This document shows, piece after piece, positions 5,136 to 6,723 of a DNA stretch of 6,723 bases. Where the stretch lies: the NCBI GenBank assembly GCA_007116095.1, contig SKJD01000375.1, positions 1 to 6,723 on the forward strand, read 5' to 3'. The DNA is from Candidatus Hydrogenedentota bacterium. GTDB lineage: Bacteria; Hydrogenedentota; Hydrogenedentia; Hydrogenedentales; SCBR16-9. How positions within the stretch are numbered: position 1 is the stretch's first letter; every line of letters begins with the position of its first letter. The notes below the pieces were generated by a model that was not told where the DNA came from, made no database searches, and was given only the letters and a program-made list of their open reading frames with translations. The position numbers and the translations under genes are program-made.

Positions 5136-6723
5136 ATGACCCAGAAAAGCGCTGACATAGCCCCGATCCGCATCTTGCCGGACGATGTGTCGAACAAGAT
5201 CGCTGCGGGGGAGGTCGTGGAACGCCCGGCGTCGGTCGTCAAGGAGCTGGTGGAAAACGCCCTGGACGCGCAGGCGACGCGGATTACGGTGCGCGTAGTG
5301 GCGGCGGGCCGACGTCTGATCGAGGTGCTGGACAACGGCCACGGCATGTCGGAGCAAAACGCCCTGCTGGCGATTGAGCGCCACGCCACGAGCAAAATCC
5401 GCACGGCGCAGGACATCGAGGGCGTGCTGACCATGGGCTTTCGCGGCGAAGCCCTGGCGAGTATTGCTTCCGTGTCGCGCTTTGAGCTGGTAACCCGTCG
5501 GGCCAAAGACGAAGCCGCGTCCCGGCTCCGCATCGATGGCGGCGTCTTGCGGGACGTCTCCCAGACCGGCGCCCCGGTCGGCACGCGAATCTCGGTCAAT
5601 CAGCTTTATTTCAATACACCCGTGCGCGCGAAATTCCTCAAGGGCATCACCACGGAGCTGGGCCATTGCATCGACATCGTCCAACGCCACGCCCTGGTGC
5701 GGCATGACGTCGGTTTCCAGTTTTTTCACAACGACAAGTGCCTGCTCGACATCCCGGAGCACGCCGATCTGCGTGAACGTGTGGCCCTGATCTGGGGCCT
5801 GAATTTTGTACAGGACATGGTCGAAGTAACGGGAGAGGGCGGCGGCATGCGCTTGCAGGGCCTCATCGGCCTCCCGGGGCTGACCCGCGCCCAGCGCTCG
5901 CACCAGTTTTTCTTCATGAACCGCCGGCCCGTCGTCAACCGCGCACTCCAATACGGCTTCGAGGAAGGCTACCGCAGCCTGGTGACCATCGGTCGGCATC
6001 CGGTTGGCGTGGTCTTGCTGGAGACCCACCCGCGCTTCGTCGACGTGAATATCCACCCCACCAAACGGGAAATACGCTTCCGGGATGAACGCGCCGCTCG
6101 CAATGCCGTGCGGGATATGGTGCGCCAGGCCCTGGAAGAAGTCACGCAGCGTCAGACCGCCGCCGCACGGGAACAGGCGGAATCCCGGCAGGCGCAATTT
6201 TCCAGCCAGGAAACGCCTGCAACGAAAACAGCGGTTCCGGCCGACACCTCGCCGGAAGTGATGGTCGACCAGACCGCCAGCTCGATCCCCCCGGACACGG
6301 CGCACAAGGTGCCTCCTCCGGTCCAGGACAGCGCCACGCAGACAACACAGACGAAGCAAGCCGCCCTGTCGGAACCGGCGGAGGCGCCGACCGACGCCAT
6401 GGAATCACCAGAAGCACAAGATACTTCGGATACTGCCGCTCCCCCGGCGCCAACTCCACCCCGGCGTCCCCAGGAAGCACCTTTTCTCCCAGGTCTGGGT
6501 CGACCCCGCCAGGCATCGCTGCCAACGTTTGAATTGGAGGAGGCGCTGGACCCACCTATGACGCAGTTGACGCCGGAGGCCCTGTACACCGCGGTAGGTC
6601 AGATGCAGGACGCGCCCATTCAGGTCTTTGACACCTATCTCATCGTGCCCGAGGCGGACCGTCTGCTGATCATCGATCAACACGCCCTCCACGAGCGGCT
6701 GAACTTCGATCAGCTCATGGCGG
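5136..6723 (+). CDS. mutL: DNA mismatch repair protein MutL, 3' end outside window
   Basis: The first 529 codons of MutL, a GHKL ATPase that couples MutS mismatch recognition to strand incision and removal. The N-terminal ATPase domain (about 10-335) has IAAGEVVERPASVVKELVEN at 22-41 with E37 as catalytic base and N41 for Mg-ATP, DNGHG at 66-70, ATSKI at 84-88, GFRGEAL at 101-107 and FNTPVR at 159-164. NIHPTKREIRF at 305-315 contains the conserved lysine K310 equivalent to K307 of E. coli MutL. A long Ala/Pro/Gln/Glu-rich linker covers roughly 336-485. The C-terminal domain begins around 490 (QVFDTYLIV) and contains DQHALHE at 514-520, so this is an endonuclease-type MutL, unlike the E. coli protein. 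The last position of the DQHA(X)2E(X)4E motif is D525, not E. The frame is open to the window edge. A REP-like array lies directly upstream, and the gene is probably transcribed independently of the polysaccharide genes. Confidence 0.97.
   Translation, partial: MTQKSADIAPIRILPDDVSNKIAAGEVVERPASVVKELVENALDAQATRITVRVVAAGRRLIEVLDNGHGMSEQNALLAIERHATSKIRTAQDIEGVLTMGFRGEALASIASVSRFELVTRRAKDEAASRLRIDGGVLRDVSQTGAPVGTRISVNQLYFNTPVRAKFLKGITTELGHCIDIVQRHALVRHDVGFQFFHNDKCLLDIPEHADLRERVALIWGLNFVQDMVEVTGEGGGMRLQGLIGLPGLTRAQRSHQFFFMNRRPVVNRALQYGFEEGYRSLVTIGRHPVGVVLLETHPRFVDVNIHPTKREIRFRDERAARNAVRDMVRQALEEVTQRQTAAAREQAESRQAQFSSQETPATKTAVPADTSPEVMVDQTASSIPPDTAHKVPPPVQDSATQTTQTKQAALSEPAEAPTDAMESPEAQDTSDTAAPPAPTPPRRPQEAPFLPGLGRPRQASLPTFELEEALDPPMTQLTPEALYTAVGQMQDAPIQVFDTYLIVPEADRLLIIDQHALHERLNFDQLMA

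Noticed and set aside
4754..5155. 133-residue plus-strand open frame crossing the end of the Wzz-like gene and the repeats
   Set aside because: It is out of frame with the Wzz-like gene. Its second half is a translation of the palindromic repeats and it runs into mutL.
5100..6359. 419-residue open frame on the minus strand opposite mutL
   Set aside because: It lies wholly antisense to an unmistakable MutL, is rich in Arg/His/Ala/Gly as expected from a GC-rich complement, and has no recognisable domain.

Overview
The window reads as chromosomal DNA from a free-living bacterium with a moderately high GC content. Its coding regions are GC-rich, with one sharply AT-rich intergenic patch. It carries five genes, all on the + strand: a class III PLP aminotransferase, a Gfo/Idh/MocA sugar-nucleotide oxidoreductase, a left-handed beta-helix N-acetyltransferase, a Wzz-type polysaccharide chain-length/co-polymerase protein, and the 5' part of mutL, which runs off the right edge. 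The MutL has the endonuclease-type DQHA motif, which argues against an E. coli-like gammaproteobacterium. Its N-terminal phrasing and the EPS-type gene set would suit a PVC-group bacterium (Verrucomicrobiota or relatives), but that is a guess from memory, not a demonstrated assignment.

Layout. 51-1424 is the aminotransferase, probably its own transcription unit. 1425-1975 is a 551-bp gap with no believable gene. It holds an AT-rich island (about 23% GC over 1561-1650) with short direct and tandem repeats, a candidate TTGACA promoter, several operator-like inverted repeats and one good 11-bp hairpin, and it probably acts as promoter and leader for the polysaccharide genes. 1976-3497 is a tight two-gene unit (10-nt gap): oxidoreductase then acetyltransferase, a pairing typical of synthesis of amino- or acetamido-sugar nucleotides for surface polysaccharide (the WlbA/WbpB plus WlbB/WbpD pattern). 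After 106 nt with a nested hairpin comes the Wzz-like protein (3604-4938), which would control polymer length or export in the inner membrane. The dedicated DegT-type sugar aminotransferase expected between dehydrogenase and acetyltransferase is not in the window.

The most striking non-coding element lies between the Wzz-like gene and mutL (4962-5108). It contains two nearly identical 55-bp units (52 of 55 identical, 92-bp period), each made of two convergent REP-like hairpins with a GGAG or GTAG tetranucleotide at the outer 5' side, plus one solitary hairpin between them. The two hairpin types differ only by two compensatory base-pair swaps. This is the architecture of REPIN/BIME elements, which RAYT transposases are thought to mobilise; no RAYT gene is in the window. 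It also marks the boundary between the polysaccharide genes and the housekeeping gene mutL.
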